Origin: JAEHDI01 sp035455185
GTDB taxonomy: Bacteria > Acidobacteriota > Terriglobia > Bryobacterales > Bryobacteraceae
Direction: 5' to 3'
NCBI GenBank assembly: GCA_035455185.1
Contig: DATIFQ010000238.1
Span: 1-7,123 of the forward strand
DNA: 7,123 nt
Positions 6,606-7,123 of this stretch are shown here, piece by piece (the stretch's first letter is position 1; each line of letters begins with the position of its first letter). The translations under genes were made by a program, and so were the position numbers. The notes beneath the pieces are model-generated. The model was not told the origin of the DNA. It saw nothing but the letters and a program-made list of their open reading frames with translations, and ran no database searches.

Positions 6606-7123
6606 CTACGCCCGCACCTCGTCCAGCCACTCGGGACGTTTGAGCACCTCGCGCGGCTTTGAGCCGTCGGGCGGCCCAATGATGCCGTCGTGCTGCATCA
6701 TGTCGAGAATGCGCGCCGCCCGGCCGTAGCCGAGCCGCAGCCGGCGTTGCAGCGTCGAGGTCGACGCCTTCCCCATTTCCAGCACCACGCGCACTGCGTC
6801 CTCGTAGAGCGGGTCCTGCTCGCCATCGAGATTCTCGAGGTCCGCCTCGTCGTCCTCCGACGGCGGCGCCACCAGGAATGTCGCATCGTATTCGGGCCGC
6901 GCCTGCTGCTTCCAGAAATCCACCACGCGGTTGATCTCCGTCTCCGTCACCAGCGCGCCGTGTACGCGGATCAGCCGCGACGAACCCGGCGGCAGGAACA
7001 GCATGTCGCCCTTCCCCAACAGATGCTCGGAGCCCATCACGTCCAGAATCGTCCGCGAGTCCACTCGCGTCGCTACCCGGAAGCTGATCCGCGCCGGGAA
7101 ATTCGCCTTGATCAGCCCCGTGA
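6606..7123 (-). CDS. ftsK: DNA translocase FtsK, C-terminal part (gene continues past window edge)
   Basis: FtsK/SpoIIIE is the septum-anchored ATPase that pumps chromosomal DNA during division and activates XerCD recombination at dif. About 172 C-terminal residues are present; the 5' part lies beyond position 7123, where the frame is still open. The visible part begins with TGLIKANFPARISF and RVATRVDSRT, then GKGDMLFLPPGSS (about 6981-7020), the highly conserved end of the RecA-like motor domain. An acidic linker rich in Glu and Asp (SEDDEADLENLDGEQ) follows. It leads to the gamma winged-helix domain from DPLYEDAV (about 6815) through STLQRRLRLGYGRAARI to the C-terminus, the part that reads the polar KOPS sequences. 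The gene ends with TAG at 6608-6606, 15 bp from the stop of the convergent sigma-like gene. A GTG inside the visible region is not the real start, because conserved motor sequence continues upstream of it. Confidence 0.97.
   Translation of the reverse strand, partial: TGLIKANFPARISFRVATRVDSRTILDVMGSEHLLGKGDMLFLPPGSSRLIRVHGALVTETEINRVVDFWKQQARPEYDATFLVAPPSEDDEADLENLDGEQDPLYEDAVRVVLEMGKASTSTLQRRLRLGYGRAARILDMMQHDGIIGPPDGSKPREVLKRPEWLDEVRA

Overview
This is a high-GC bacterial chromosomal segment. It holds one tRNA gene, four complete protein genes and the 3' end of ftsK. No phage, transposon, CRISPR or plasmid genes are visible. The style of the genes (a long divergent class A penicillin-binding protein, an ALDH7 dehydrogenase, a diverged ECF-type sigma factor and a canonical FtsK tail) fits a soil-type, Acidobacteriota-like organism. 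That placement is an impression from protein style, not a demonstrated assignment.

Layout. On the minus strand, a 256-codon gene of unknown function (856 to 86) runs straight into a complete tRNA-Ser(CGA) gene with encoded CCA (90 to 1); the TGA stop codon lies inside the tRNA acceptor stem. A 164-bp divergent spacer (857-1020) carries a strong ribosome binding site and a small inverted repeat. Three plus-strand genes follow. The first is a 1032-residue bimodular penicillin-binding protein (1021-4119) with a glycosyltransferase-51-like and a transpeptidase domain. The second is an ALDH7-family L-aminoadipate-semialdehyde / piperideine-6-carboxylate dehydrogenase (4218-5753). The third starts 33 bp later and encodes a 267-residue sigma-70-like protein with a C-terminal zf-HC2-like module (5787-6590). 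The minus-strand ftsK tail (7123 to 6606) converges on it, leaving 15 bp.

Functionally this looks like ordinary core-genome neighbourhood: peptidoglycan synthesis, lysine catabolism, a candidate transcription regulator, chromosome translocation and translation. There is no obvious multi-gene system. The points most worth a second look are the single-chain sigma/anti-sigma-like architecture and the penicillin-binding protein, whose transpeptidase motifs are intact, whose glycosyltransferase motifs are altered, and which carries a long insertion between its SxN and KTG motifs.
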